From the NCBI GenBank assembly GCA_036268995.1, contig DATATB010000048.1, positions 4,897 to 68,896 on the forward strand: DNA of 64,000 bases, given 5' to 3'. Position numbers and translations under genes: made by a program. A model generated the notes under the pieces. It was not told the origin of the DNA. It was given only the letters and a program-made list of their open reading frames with translations, and ran no database searches. Position 1 is the first letter of the stretch. The number at the start of each line of letters is the position of its first letter. Shown one piece after another: positions 8,458 through 16,324 of this stretch. This DNA is from DATATB01 sp036268995. GTDB taxonomy: Bacteria > Planctomycetota > Planctomycetia > Pirellulales > PNKZ01.

Positions 8458-8703
8458 TCAAGCATTTCCCCTTCGGCCGGCCAGCAGGCGGCGGAGCAAA
8501 AGCTCGTCGACGCGGCCGCGGAAGCGCTCGACGCCGTCGATGGAAACCACCGGGATGTCGTTGGTATACCGGGCCAGCAAGGCGGGATCGGACTCGATAT
8601 CCACCTCCTGCGGCCGGAGGCCATGCCGCTCGAGCACGCTGCGCGCCACCTCGCACAGGTGGCAGCCGTGGCGGCTGTAGAGGACGACGACCGGCTCGTT
8701 CAC
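8458..8703 (-). CDS. Glutaredoxin-family thioredoxin-fold protein
   Basis: 81 residues from the GTG at 8703. The N-terminal beta strand VVVLYSRHGCHLC carries a CHLC active site, followed by a helix, then IPVVSIDGVERFRGRVDE with the cis-Pro (IPVV) that is typical of the thioredoxin fold. This matches the small glutaredoxin-like family (DUF836-type) rather than classical CPYC glutaredoxins. The longer open frame upstream has low-complexity Arg/Pro-rich sequence and is probably not translated. A thiol-disulfide exchange role is inferred. Confidence 0.72.
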   Translation of the reverse strand: MNEPVVVLYSRHGCHLCEVARSVLERHGLRPQEVDIESDPALLARYTNDIPVVSIDGVERFRGRVDELLLRRLLAGRRGNA

Positions 8704-9161
8704 AGGTGGAAACCTCGATTCGAGACCTTGACTTTTGCTTGCTCGCCGCCGGGTCCTGCCGGCCGGCGGCAAAAGATGATAGTCGCCGGCCGGCCGCGAC
8801 CGATCAATAGCCAGGGCCGACCCGGGCCGGGCGGTCGGCGGGCGTTTTCCGGTCCGCCGAAAGCCAATAAAATGCTTTACCTGCAACGCTGGCACTGGTA
8901 TCTTCCCGGCAGGCGTGATAATTTCGTAAGAGGATAAGCCTCAAGTTTTTCTGGCTTGCGGGTTTCTGGCTCACGGAGTTCTGGTTAGCGCGGGGGGAGA
9001 GAGGAGCGGCGCTCTCCCGATCTCTGGACCAACCCACCATCGCGAACGTGTGTGTGGGTTTTCATCTTGGGCAGGATGCTCTTGAGGTACTTGCCGCGGA
9101 CTTTTCGTACGGTTCACGACGCTTCGTCCTTTTAGCCGCCGCATGAATTGGCGGCCTCGGC
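8704..9161. other. Non-coding gap between glutaredoxin and kinase genes
   Basis: This 458-bp stretch lies between divergent genes and should hold both promoters. I see no convincing gene, repeat pair or riboswitch. There is an AT-richer patch around 8915-8960. Confidence 0.4.
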
Positions 9162-10757
9162 ATGGCCAAGCTTCCTGGCGACAAGTTTCTCGATCTCGTG
9201 CGCAAGAGCAGTCTGGTGGAACCGGACCAGCTCGATCCATTGCTCGCCGATATCGAAGCCAAAGAAGGCAAGGACGCGCTCAAAGACGGCCAGGTCGCCG
9301 CCGATCGCTTGATTGCCGCCGGCCTGATCACCTCGTGGCAGGCCGACAAGATCATGGACGGCCGGCACAAGGGCTTCTTCCTCAAAAACTACAAGCTGCT
9401 GAGCCACCTGGGCTCGGGCGGCATGAGCAGCGTCTATCTGGCCGAACACCGGCACATGCACCGCCGCGTGGCGATCAAGGTGCTGCCGCAAAGCCGCATC
9501 GACGACTCCAGCTACCTGGCCCGCTTCTATCGCGAGGCCCGCGCCGCCGCCGCGCTGGATCATCCCAACATCGTGCGGGCCTACGACGTCGATAGCGATG
9601 GCAATACGCACTTCATCGTGATGGAGTTCGTCGAAGGCCGCGATTTGCAGCAAACCGTCAAGAAAGAAGGCCCGCTACCCTACGATCGAGCCGCCGAATA
9701 CATTCGCCAGGCGGCCGAGGGGCTGGCCCATGCCCATCACGTCGGGCTGATTCATCGCGACATCAAGCCGGCCAATCTGCTGCTCGATCAGAAGGGCACA
9801 GTCAAAGTGCTCGACATGGGCCTGGCACGCTTCTCCGATGACAAGCAAGCCTCGCTCACCGTGGCTCACGACGAAAACGTGCTGGGCACGGCCGATTACC
9901 TGGCGCCCGAGCAGGCCATCAACAGCCACAACGTCGACCCCCGCGCGGATCTCTACAGCCTGGGCTGCACGCTGTATTTCATCCTGACCGGCCATCCGCC
10001 ATTTCCCGAAGGCACGCTGGCGCAGCGGTTGATGAAACACCAATACGAAGAGCCGGCGAGCATTCTCAACGATCGTGCCGACGCGCCCGAAGATTTGCTC
10101 ACTATTTGCTCGCGGATGATGTCCAAGACCGTGGGTGGGCGTTTTCAATCGTCCGAGGAAGTGAGCCAGGCGCTGGCCGCCTTCCTGGCGCGCAAGAGCA
10201 TTCCCGCGGCCGCGGCCGCGGGCGTTGCCGGTGGCGCCGGGCTGCCTACCCGATCGCCGCTGCCCGCGCGGCGTGTCGAGGGCCCGCGCGAGCGGCCCGG
10301 CGGTTTGGGGAGCGGCGGTCTGGCAGGCGGCGGCCTTTCGGGCGGCGATCTGCATCGCGGCGAGAAACCGTCCGCGCGCCCCTCGTCGATGCAGGACACG
10401 TCGCCGAATCTCGAACAGCCGACGATCAAGGTTAGCGGCTCCAGCAGCGATGCGATCGCCCGGCGCAAGAGCGGCGAGATCAAGGGGCCCGCGGGCAGTT
10501 CGCCCAAGCAGCCGGCGGGAAAAAAGCTGGTGGTGGCCAAAGCGCTGAATCCGCTGTCGGATATCGCTTCGACCTCGGACGATCGCGCCGAGCGTGCTGA
10601 CCGATCTGCCAGCAGTTCGAATTCCGCGGCGCGGCGGCGCGGCAAGTCGGCCACCTCACGCAGCAAAGCGCCACCGATGGCCGTGGTCAACACCATGCTG
10701 GCGGTCTTCGTCGCCGCCGTGCTCTCGATGCTCGCCATCGCTTTGACGGCCCGCTAG
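9162..10757 (+). CDS. Tail-anchored eukaryotic-type Ser/Thr protein kinase
   Basis: 531 residues. An N-terminal helical segment (1-75) of the kind often seen before planctomycete kinases precedes a complete kinase domain (about 77-345). Visible motifs are the glycine loop GSGGMSSVY (85-92), VAIK with Lys106, HRDIKPANLL with Asp200, DMG in place of DFG (218-220) and APEQ. All catalytic residues are present, so it should be active. A low-complexity Gly/Ser/Arg/Pro linker (about 350-500) leads to one C-terminal membrane helix (about 508-529) with almost no extracytoplasmic tail, so there is no sensor domain outside. Substrates are unknown and no phosphatase gene is adjacent. Confidence 0.88.
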   Translation: MAKLPGDKFLDLVRKSSLVEPDQLDPLLADIEAKEGKDALKDGQVAADRLIAAGLITSWQADKIMDGRHKGFFLKNYKLLSHLGSGGMSSVYLAEHRHMHRRVAIKVLPQSRIDDSSYLARFYREARAAAALDHPNIVRAYDVDSDGNTHFIVMEFVEGRDLQQTVKKEGPLPYDRAAEYIRQAAEGLAHAHHVGLIHRDIKPANLLLDQKGTVKVLDMGLARFSDDKQASLTVAHDENVLGTADYLAPEQAINSHNVDPRADLYSLGCTLYFILTGHPPFPEGTLAQRLMKHQYEEPASILNDRADAPEDLLTICSRMMSKTVGGRFQSSEEVSQALAAFLARKSIPAAAAAGVAGGAGLPTRSPLPARRVEGPRERPGGLGSGGLAGGGLSGGDLHRGEKPSARPSSMQDTSPNLEQPTIKVSGSSSDAIARRKSGEIKGPAGSSPKQPAGKKLVVAKALNPLSDIASTSDDRAERADRSASSSNSAARRRGKSATSRSKAPPMAVVNTMLAVFVAAVLSMLAIALTAR

Positions 10758-11153
10758 AGAAGTCGGGCGGTTCGCTTCAGCAGCGCGATTCGCTTCGCGC
10801 GATCCAGCGGTGCGTCCGCGTCGCCTCTTTGCCGCCTCTGCCGCCGTGATGTGCCGGCACCCGTTTTGGCATCACGCGGGCGGAAGCACGCCATGCAACC
10901 CCCCCGGGAGAGTTTTTGTAAACCCAGGCTGGAAACGTATTTACACTGTTCACTTGCCCCGTGCCTGGGTTCGTTTTTAGGATGGAATTGTGGCTGGTAG
11001 CCGTCCGCCCTGCGGCCGGCGTGCCAGTTTCACAGCGGTTCGCCATCCGGCGATCGCTTTTCCCCGAAGGATCGATTGGTCCTGAGGCAGGGATGCCATT
11101 TTCCGAGAGTCGTTTCGGGCTTGGTGTCTGGCTTCATCTGGGAAGGGCGCGCG
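10758..11153. other. Non-coding gap
   Basis: About 395 bp with no supported gene. Short open frames here have biased composition and no ribosome binding site. I see no hairpin terminator or repeat match. Confidence 0.35.
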
Positions 11154-11873
11154 ATGCGTCGCGAAATGAATACATTGCGGGGCGGCAGAACTGCTCGGCA
11201 ACACAATCCGGGTAGTCTCGGTTGGCAGGGCACGAATCGCGCGGCGCTCAGCAAGCGCGTCCGCGGCAAGCGTGCGCGCGGCGGCCAATCCAACGAGCGC
11301 TTGCCCTTCGTCCCGCCCGAAACTTGGCATGAGCCGGTCGAAAGCGGCCGGCCCTATCGCTTTGTGCTGCAAGCGCCGGGACGCGGTTATCGGCACGTGC
11401 TCTCTGTCGACGAGGTTCGCCAGCGGCTCGATCAACTGCCCGATTGGTTCATCCGGCCGCTGGAAGTCGTGCAGTTCAGCCAGATGACGCGGAAGAAGCA
11501 GAGCTTCCCTTGCTACGGCATGCAGTGGGGCGCGGCCCTGTACTTGTATCCGATCGAAGAGGGCCTGACCGAATACTACAACCAGCCGCCGAAGCCCAGC
11601 CAGGTGAACGAAGCGCGGATGTACGGCGGCCGCTGGATCCAGGAGTCGGGCAATCTCTGGAAACTGGTATGGACGTTGCCGGCGCTTAAGGATTTCTATC
11701 TCAACAACATCCTGATCCACGAGCTGGGGCACCTGCTCGACGATCGCAACAGCCGGGCGGCCGACCGCGAGCGTTATGCCGAGTGGTTTGCCGTGCGTTA
11801 TGGCTACCGGCCCACTCAAGGCCAGCGCCAGCCGCGCAAAAAGCCCGTGCATCGCCGCCATCACGCGCGTTGA
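11154..11873 (+). CDS. Putative zinc metallopeptidase with C-terminal HELGH motif
   Basis: 239 residues from the ATG at 11154, chosen because GGAAGG lies eight bases upstream. The N-terminus is basic and low-complexity. The middle contains Trp/Tyr-rich segments (YGMQWGAALYLYPIEEGLTEYY). Near the C-terminus is ILIHELGHLLDDRN, a clear HExxH zinc motif, followed by a downstream EWFAVRYG segment that could give the third ligand (Glu). There is no signal peptide. I do not recognise a named family; a small cytoplasmic zincin is inferred. Confidence 0.65.
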   Translation: MRREMNTLRGGRTARQHNPGSLGWQGTNRAALSKRVRGKRARGGQSNERLPFVPPETWHEPVESGRPYRFVLQAPGRGYRHVLSVDEVRQRLDQLPDWFIRPLEVVQFSQMTRKKQSFPCYGMQWGAALYLYPIEEGLTEYYNQPPKPSQVNEARMYGGRWIQESGNLWKLVWTLPALKDFYLNNILIHELGHLLDDRNSRAADRERYAEWFAVRYGYRPTQGQRQPRKKPVHRRHHAR

Positions 11874-12405
11874 AAACGCGCTGCCATTGGGCGGCGCGAA
11901 TCATTGGACGCCGTAGAACCGCGTTGCCGTTCTAGCGCGCGGCGCTCGGCTCGCTAGCTGATACTATGCCTGAGCGATTGGATTGCAGCTTGCGCGCTAG
12001 TTGGCCGCAAGCGCGGTTGATCTGGTCCCGAATAGGCTAGTCGCGCGCCGCAGAGCTCACACCTCTCGTCTTCTCTACACGGCCTCAACCCCCAGTTTAT
12101 TTGACGGCCGACGCGTTCCCGCATGCCTTGCTGGACGGTGCTTGACCGCAGCGTTGGAAGTTTGGCGCGCAGGCGGTTTGATGAACGGCTTAATGGCTAA
12201 TTTCGACATAAATATCCGTTCAAAAATTTTCACCCTGCACGACTTTGGCTTCAAAACGGCACGCAGGCTGCAAAGAGCCACAAGTCGAAATGGCTTGGCG
12301 ATGGTGAGAGCAAGCCGACGCTAAAAGCCTGAAAGAAACGGACCTTTGTGGCGGCGTGCTGCGAGGCCAAACTTTTTGTAGGGGTACGAAAAAGGAGTCT
12401 GGGTC
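11874..12405. promoter_or_regulatory. Upstream region of the LEERIAPS locus
   Basis: This 530-bp stretch has no convincing gene. An AT-rich patch at about 12190-12245 stands out from the GC-rich surroundings and could hold the promoter of the mini-protein operon. The last 30 bp contain AAAAAGGAG, the ribosome binding site of the first mini-protein. I cannot assign -35/-10 boxes. Confidence 0.35.
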
Positions 12406-12756
12406 ATGTCGAAGAAGAATTTTAAGATCGACGAATTGGAAGAGCGGATCGCTCCGAGTTCTCTCAGCGTAGGTTCCGTTCTCGGCGGCGTCGCCAACGC
12501 AGCCAACGGCTCGCCGACGTCTTCGGTCGGCTCGGCCGGCGACGTGAGCACGGGCCACATCGGTTCGATGAATGCCGTGAATCCCACGGTGGACGCGTTG
12601 CATAGCAACAGTCTCGACGCGTTGCATGGCAATTCGGTGAGCGCGTCCGGCGCGAATGTGTCGGGCAATAGCCCCTCGACCGGCATTTCGCCCAACATTT
12701 CGCCGAGCACCGGCCTCGACACGAGCGGTGGTTCGGGCTCCGGCGGTTTGCTGTAG
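12406..12756 (+). CDS. LEERIAPS-motif mini-protein 1
   Basis: 116 residues with a good ribosome binding site (AAGGAG). It begins MSKKNFKIDELEERIAPSS, a leader shared almost unchanged with the next two genes. VGSVLGG follows (residues 22-28), then a Gly/Ser/Asn/Ala-rich body with no Cys and hardly any aromatic residues. The body carries a tandem DALHxNS unit (DALHSNS, DALHGNS) and ends in GGLL. There is no classical signal peptide or membrane helix. I know the LEERIAP motif as an N-terminal feature of many, often very large, planctomycete proteins, but not its function. The two paralogues and the M50/HlyD gene immediately downstream suggest it is a substrate of that protein; this is inference. 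Confidence 0.8.
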   Translation: MSKKNFKIDELEERIAPSSLSVGSVLGGVANAANGSPTSSVGSAGDVSTGHIGSMNAVNPTVDALHSNSLDALHGNSVSASGANVSGNSPSTGISPNISPSTGLDTSGGSGSGGLL

Positions 12757-12835
12757 TTCGGAACCGTTCAGCGGCAGGTTAGCCGCTGCGACCGTTTTCG
12801 AAAAAACCGTTTACCTTTCGATAGGAGATTGAGAT

Positions 12836-13171
12836 ATGGCACACAAGGAATTCAAAATCGACGAACTGGAAGAACGCATCGCGCCGAGCAGCCTGAACGT
12901 GGGCTCGATTCTGGGCGGCACGGCTTCGGCCGCAAACGGATCGCCCAGTTCGAGCGTAGGCTCGGTGGGCAACGCGACGGCCGGCCAGATCGCATCGGGC
13001 AACGCCGTCAATCCCGCGCTGGATGCCTTGCACGGCAATACGTTGGATGCATTGCACAGCAACTCAGTGAGCGCTTCGGGCGGAAACGTGATGGGCAACA
13101 GTCCGTCGACGAGCCTGAATCCGACGGTCTCTCCAGACACGTCGCTGAATGCTGGCGACGGCCTACTCTAA
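12836..13171 (+). CDS. LEERIAPS-motif mini-protein 2
   Basis: 111 residues, preceded by TAGGAGATT as ribosome binding site. The N-terminus FKIDELEERIAPSSLNVGS is nearly identical to protein 1. The DALHGNTLDALHSNSVSASG segment, the GNSPS block and the terminal GLL are also conserved, so conservation extends along the whole length and not just the leader. It is separated from gene 1 by 79 bp. A strong terminator follows, which would make genes 1 and 2 one transcription unit. Confidence 0.8.
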   Translation: MAHKEFKIDELEERIAPSSLNVGSILGGTASAANGSPSSSVGSVGNATAGQIASGNAVNPALDALHGNTLDALHSNSVSASGGNVMGNSPSTSLNPTVSPDTSLNAGDGLL

Positions 13172-13188
13172 CCACCCGCAGAGTAGCT

Positions 13189-13224
13189 GCAAAAAGAGGG
13201 CGGGCTTCGGCTCGCCCTTTTTTT
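13189..13224 (+). terminator. Intrinsic terminator with UUCG tetraloop
   Basis: GGGCGGGC (13198-13205) pairs with GCTCGCCC (13210-13217) through a TTCG tetraloop, with one G-U pair, followed by seven T. The upstream AAAAAGA can pair with the T tract, so it may work in both directions. It sits between mini-proteins 2 and 3 and could set the ratio of the peptides to the downstream M50/HlyD gene. Confidence 0.85.
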
Positions 13225-13321
13225 GCAACTTTTTCGAATCCGGCACAGGCGCTGCTAATACCAAATCGTTTTTCGAACCGGCATCGTGATAACGCCAATT
13301 CAACTCGCAAGGGTTCCGATC

Positions 13322-13669
13322 ATGAGCGCGAAAAAATTTGAGATTCAAGAGTTGGAAGAACGCATTGCCCCCAGCAGTCTGAATGTCGGCTCGGTTTTGG
13401 GCGGGGTCGGTTCGGTGGCCAATGGCTCTCCGGCCACCAGCGCGGGCTCGATCGGCGACGTCGGCACCGGCCACATCGCGTCGGCCAATGCGATTAACCC
13501 GACCCTCGACGCGGCGCACAACAACAGCATCGACGCGTTGCACGATAACTCCTTCAACACCGGCGGCCTCAACGTCAGCAACAACAGCCCCTCGATCGAC
13601 GTCGATCCCAGCATTGCGGCCAACGTGAATGTGGACGCCAACGGCACGAGCCTCGGCGGCGGACTTTAA
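13322..13669 (+). CDS. LEERIAPS-motif mini-protein 3
   Basis: 115 residues from the ATG at 13322, which aligns the start with its two paralogues; an open frame 36 bp longer exists but breaks that alignment. It begins MSAKKFEIQELEERIAPSS, then VGSVLGGVGSVANGSP, and has a diverged DAAHNNSIDALHDNS repeat. The C-terminal part is more acidic (DVDPSIAANVNVDAN) than in the other two and ends GGGL. It is the most divergent copy and the closest to the M50/HlyD gene (52 bp). Confidence 0.8.
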   Translation: MSAKKFEIQELEERIAPSSLNVGSVLGGVGSVANGSPATSAGSIGDVGTGHIASANAINPTLDAAHNNSIDALHDNSFNTGGLNVSNNSPSIDVDPSIAANVNVDANGTSLGGGL

Positions 13670-13721
13670 TCTTTCGCGGCTTTAGTTCAACGTCGCCCCG
13701 ACGGCTAACACGAGTCACAGC

Positions 13722-16271
13722 ATGCGAATTCCCGGCTATAGCAGCAGGTTTCCTACTCGATGCCGCGAGCTTGTTCTCGGCCCGCCCGGCGAAAATGGCA
13801 TGCACGTCGTCAAGAACGAGCGGACCGGGCAGTACTTCCGTTTGGGAGCCGAAGAGTTTTTCCTGTTGGATAGGCTCGATGGCAACCATTCCGTCCGCGG
13901 GATCATCAAGGCGTACGAGCAGCATTTTGACGAACGGCTCGAAAAGCGCGAACTCACGCAGTTTTTGGCCATGGCTTGCAAAAAGGGGCTGCTTGAAGAG
14001 TCGCGTTCGAGTTGGGTGTTTCGGCGGCGCCAGCCCAATCGCGACGACCGTTCGCGCGGTGACCACCGGGTAAATGGTAACGGCCCGCACCGTGACGGCG
14101 AGCAGACTGGACCGGAACCGGCTGTGCAACCACCCACCGCCGCCGTGCCGACGGATGCCGAAGAGCGCAGTAAGCGATCTGCGGCAAGCCGGCCGCAAAG
14201 CATTCTATTCTGGCGCAAATCGCTGTTCGATCCCGACAACTTTTTCGGCTGGTTAGTGCCGAAGATCGGCTTCTTTTGGACCCCGGCGTTTTTCGCACTC
14301 TCGCTTCTCAGTATTCTCGTGGCGTTCAGCATGGTCGCCACAGCGCACGGCTCGCTCGTGAGTTATTTTGCGCGAGGTCTGACGTGGGGCACGGCCGCGC
14401 TGGTCCTCGTCACGCTGCTGGGCGTCACCACGTTGCACGAATTCGCTCACGGGCTGACCTGCAAGCGATACGGCGGTCATGTACACGAGATCGGCTTCTT
14501 GCTGCTCTATTTCATGCCAGCCTTTTTTTGCAATGTGTCCGATTCGTGGTTGATTCCGCAGAAATCAAAGCGGTTGTGGGTGACGTTCGCCGGCGGTTAC
14601 TTTGAACTCTTCTTGTGGTCGGTGGCCGTTTTTGCGTGGCGGCTGACGATGCAAGATACGCTGGTCAATTACCTGGCGTGGATGGTGGTGACGATCTCCG
14701 GCGTGCGGGTGCTATTCAATTTCAATCCGCTGCTGAAGCTGGACGGCTATTACTTGCTGAGCGACCTGGTGGGCGTCGCCAATCTTCGACAGCAGTCGAT
14801 CAGCTATGTATTCGGCTGGGTTCGGTCGCTGCTGTGGGGTGCGCCTCGTCCCGAACCCCTGAAACGAGGGAAATTCCTTGTCCTCTACGGGGTCGCCTCC
14901 TGGGCCTTCTCGGTGTTTTTCCTGGTGGTGATGGTCTGGGCCATGGGCCGGTGGCTGGGAGAACACGTAGGGCCACCAGGCATCGCCGTGGCTCTGCTGA
15001 TCGCCATTCAGGCCTCTCGCAGTTTGTTCGGCGGACTGTTCGGCGGCGAGGTAAATGCGATGGCGGCCCGGCGACCGATGCGTGCCATGACGTGGGCCGG
15101 ATCGCTGGTTGCCGTGACAGCCGGCTTGGGGCTCATCAATATGGAAAAGCGGGCGAGCGGCACGTTCGAAATCCGTCCCACGTCGCGCGTTGAGGTGCGG
15201 GCGCCGGTGGCCGGCTTTCTGGCCGACGTCGTGGGCGACGAAGGCTACGAGGCCGCCAAGGGGAGCCAGGTGGCGCGGCTTGACATCCCCGACCTCGCCA
15301 GTCGCCTTAAAGAGAAACAGGCTGAAATTCGCGAATCGGACGCGAAGCTCAAGCTGCTGGAAACCGGGGCCCGGCGCGAAGAGATCCAAGATGCCCAGGC
15401 GCGGGTGCAACGCGCCATTGCCTGGCGCGATCGCTCGCGCGTCGATCTGGCTCGCAATCAGCAGGCCTTCCGCGAAGATCTTGCCCGGCTCGATCAGAAA
15501 ATTACCGAGAACCGGATCCAGACCGAAGAGGCAGCCAATACCATGCGACGCGCCGGCAAGCTGGTGAACGAGCGCGTCATCTCCGATCAGCAATACCGCG
15601 AGATCGAAAAGGCCTACGGCGTGGCGATGGCAAAATTTCAGCAGGCAGTTCAGGAGCGCGGTTCACGCCAAAGCCTGGGCACGCTCGAGTCGGAAAACGA
15701 GTTGGCCAGTCGCGAGAAAGAATTAGCCGAAGCCAATGCAGCCTTGGGTTTGCTCATGGCCGGCAGCCGGCGCGAAGAGATCGACGCCGCCCGCGCGAGC
15801 CGAGCGCGTGCCCAAGAAGAATTGAACTACCTCATGCAGCTCCAACAAAAGCTGGTGCTCACGAGTCCGGTGCAGGGCGTAATCGTGACTCACCGGCTGA
15901 AAGAAAAGCGCGGTCAATTCTTTAACGAGGGCGAATTGGTCTGCGAAGTGGAAGGCCTTTCGCAACTAGAGACTGAAATTACACTGCACGAACAGGAAGT
16001 CCCCGACGTGCGCCCCGGGCAAAAGGTCGAGCTGAAAGCCCGCGCATTGCCCTTCAAAACCTTCGAGGCGCAGGTCGATCGAATCGCGCCGCGGGCCAAG
16101 ACCGGCACCTTGGAGAGCACCGTAATCGTTTATTGCCGGCTGGAACACCCCGATCCGGACCTGTTGCCCGGCATGACCGGATTTGCCCGCATCTATTGCG
16201 ATCCCCAACCCGCGGGCCGCATTTTCCTCGACAAGATCATGCGGTTTGTGCGCACCGAGTTTTGGTGGTAG
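13722..16271 (+). CDS. PqqD-like / M50 site-2 protease / HlyD adaptor fusion protein
   Basis: 849 residues. Residues 27-95 look like a small winged-helix PqqD-type domain (YFRLGAEEFFLLDRLDG, then IIKAYEQHF and FLAMACKKGLLEE), the fold used as the recognition element for RiPP precursors. After a polar linker (100-160) comes a multi-helix membrane domain with the M50 site HEFAH (239-243) and the second motif NPLLKLDGYY (335-344, Asp341), so the metalloprotease looks intact. From about 475 the protein turns into an HlyD-type adaptor: a biotinyl-lipoyl-like half motif (VRAPVAGFLADV), two long coiled-coil arms (about 515-700), a second half (LTSPVQGVIVTH) and a beta-barrel. It lies 52 bp after the third LEERIAPS gene. 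A role in recognising, cutting or exporting these peptides is inferred; no ABC transporter or outer-membrane factor is adjacent. Confidence 0.85.
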   Translation: MRIPGYSSRFPTRCRELVLGPPGENGMHVVKNERTGQYFRLGAEEFFLLDRLDGNHSVRGIIKAYEQHFDERLEKRELTQFLAMACKKGLLEESRSSWVFRRRQPNRDDRSRGDHRVNGNGPHRDGEQTGPEPAVQPPTAAVPTDAEERSKRSAASRPQSILFWRKSLFDPDNFFGWLVPKIGFFWTPAFFALSLLSILVAFSMVATAHGSLVSYFARGLTWGTAALVLVTLLGVTTLHEFAHGLTCKRYGGHVHEIGFLLLYFMPAFFCNVSDSWLIPQKSKRLWVTFAGGYFELFLWSVAVFAWRLTMQDTLVNYLAWMVVTISGVRVLFNFNPLLKLDGYYLLSDLVGVANLRQQSISYVFGWVRSLLWGAPRPEPLKRGKFLVLYGVASWAFSVFFLVVMVWAMGRWLGEHVGPPGIAVALLIAIQASRSLFGGLFGGEVNAMAARRPMRAMTWAGSLVAVTAGLGLINMEKRASGTFEIRPTSRVEVRAPVAGFLADVVGDEGYEAAKGSQVARLDIPDLASRLKEKQAEIRESDAKLKLLETGARREEIQDAQARVQRAIAWRDRSRVDLARNQQAFREDLARLDQKITENRIQTEEAANTMRRAGKLVNERVISDQQYREIEKAYGVAMAKFQQAVQERGSRQSLGTLESENELASREKELAEANAALGLLMAGSRREEIDAARASRARAQEELNYLMQLQQKLVLTSPVQGVIVTHRLKEKRGQFFNEGELVCEVEGLSQLETEITLHEQEVPDVRPGQKVELKARALPFKTFEAQVDRIAPRAKTGTLESTVIVYCRLEHPDPDLLPGMTGFARIYCDPQPAGRIFLDKIMRFVRTEFWW

Positions 16272-16324
16272 AGGGGAAGTGAAAAGTGGAAAGTGAAAAG
16301 TGAAAAACGAGAGAAGGCGGCAAT

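Noticed and set aside
10777..11046. 89-codon minus-strand frame after the kinase gene
   Set aside because: No start signal and a low-complexity product; treated as non-coding gap.
12001..12324. 107-codon open frame upstream of the LEERIAPS genes
   Set aside because: No ribosome binding site, biased Arg/Ala composition and no resemblance to known proteins.
12406..13669. Interpretation of the three mini-proteins as lanthipeptide or lasso-type RiPP precursors
   Set aside because: No Cys in the bodies and no LanB/LanM, cyclase, YcaO or radical-SAM gene nearby; only the recognition/protease/export part of the idea is kept.
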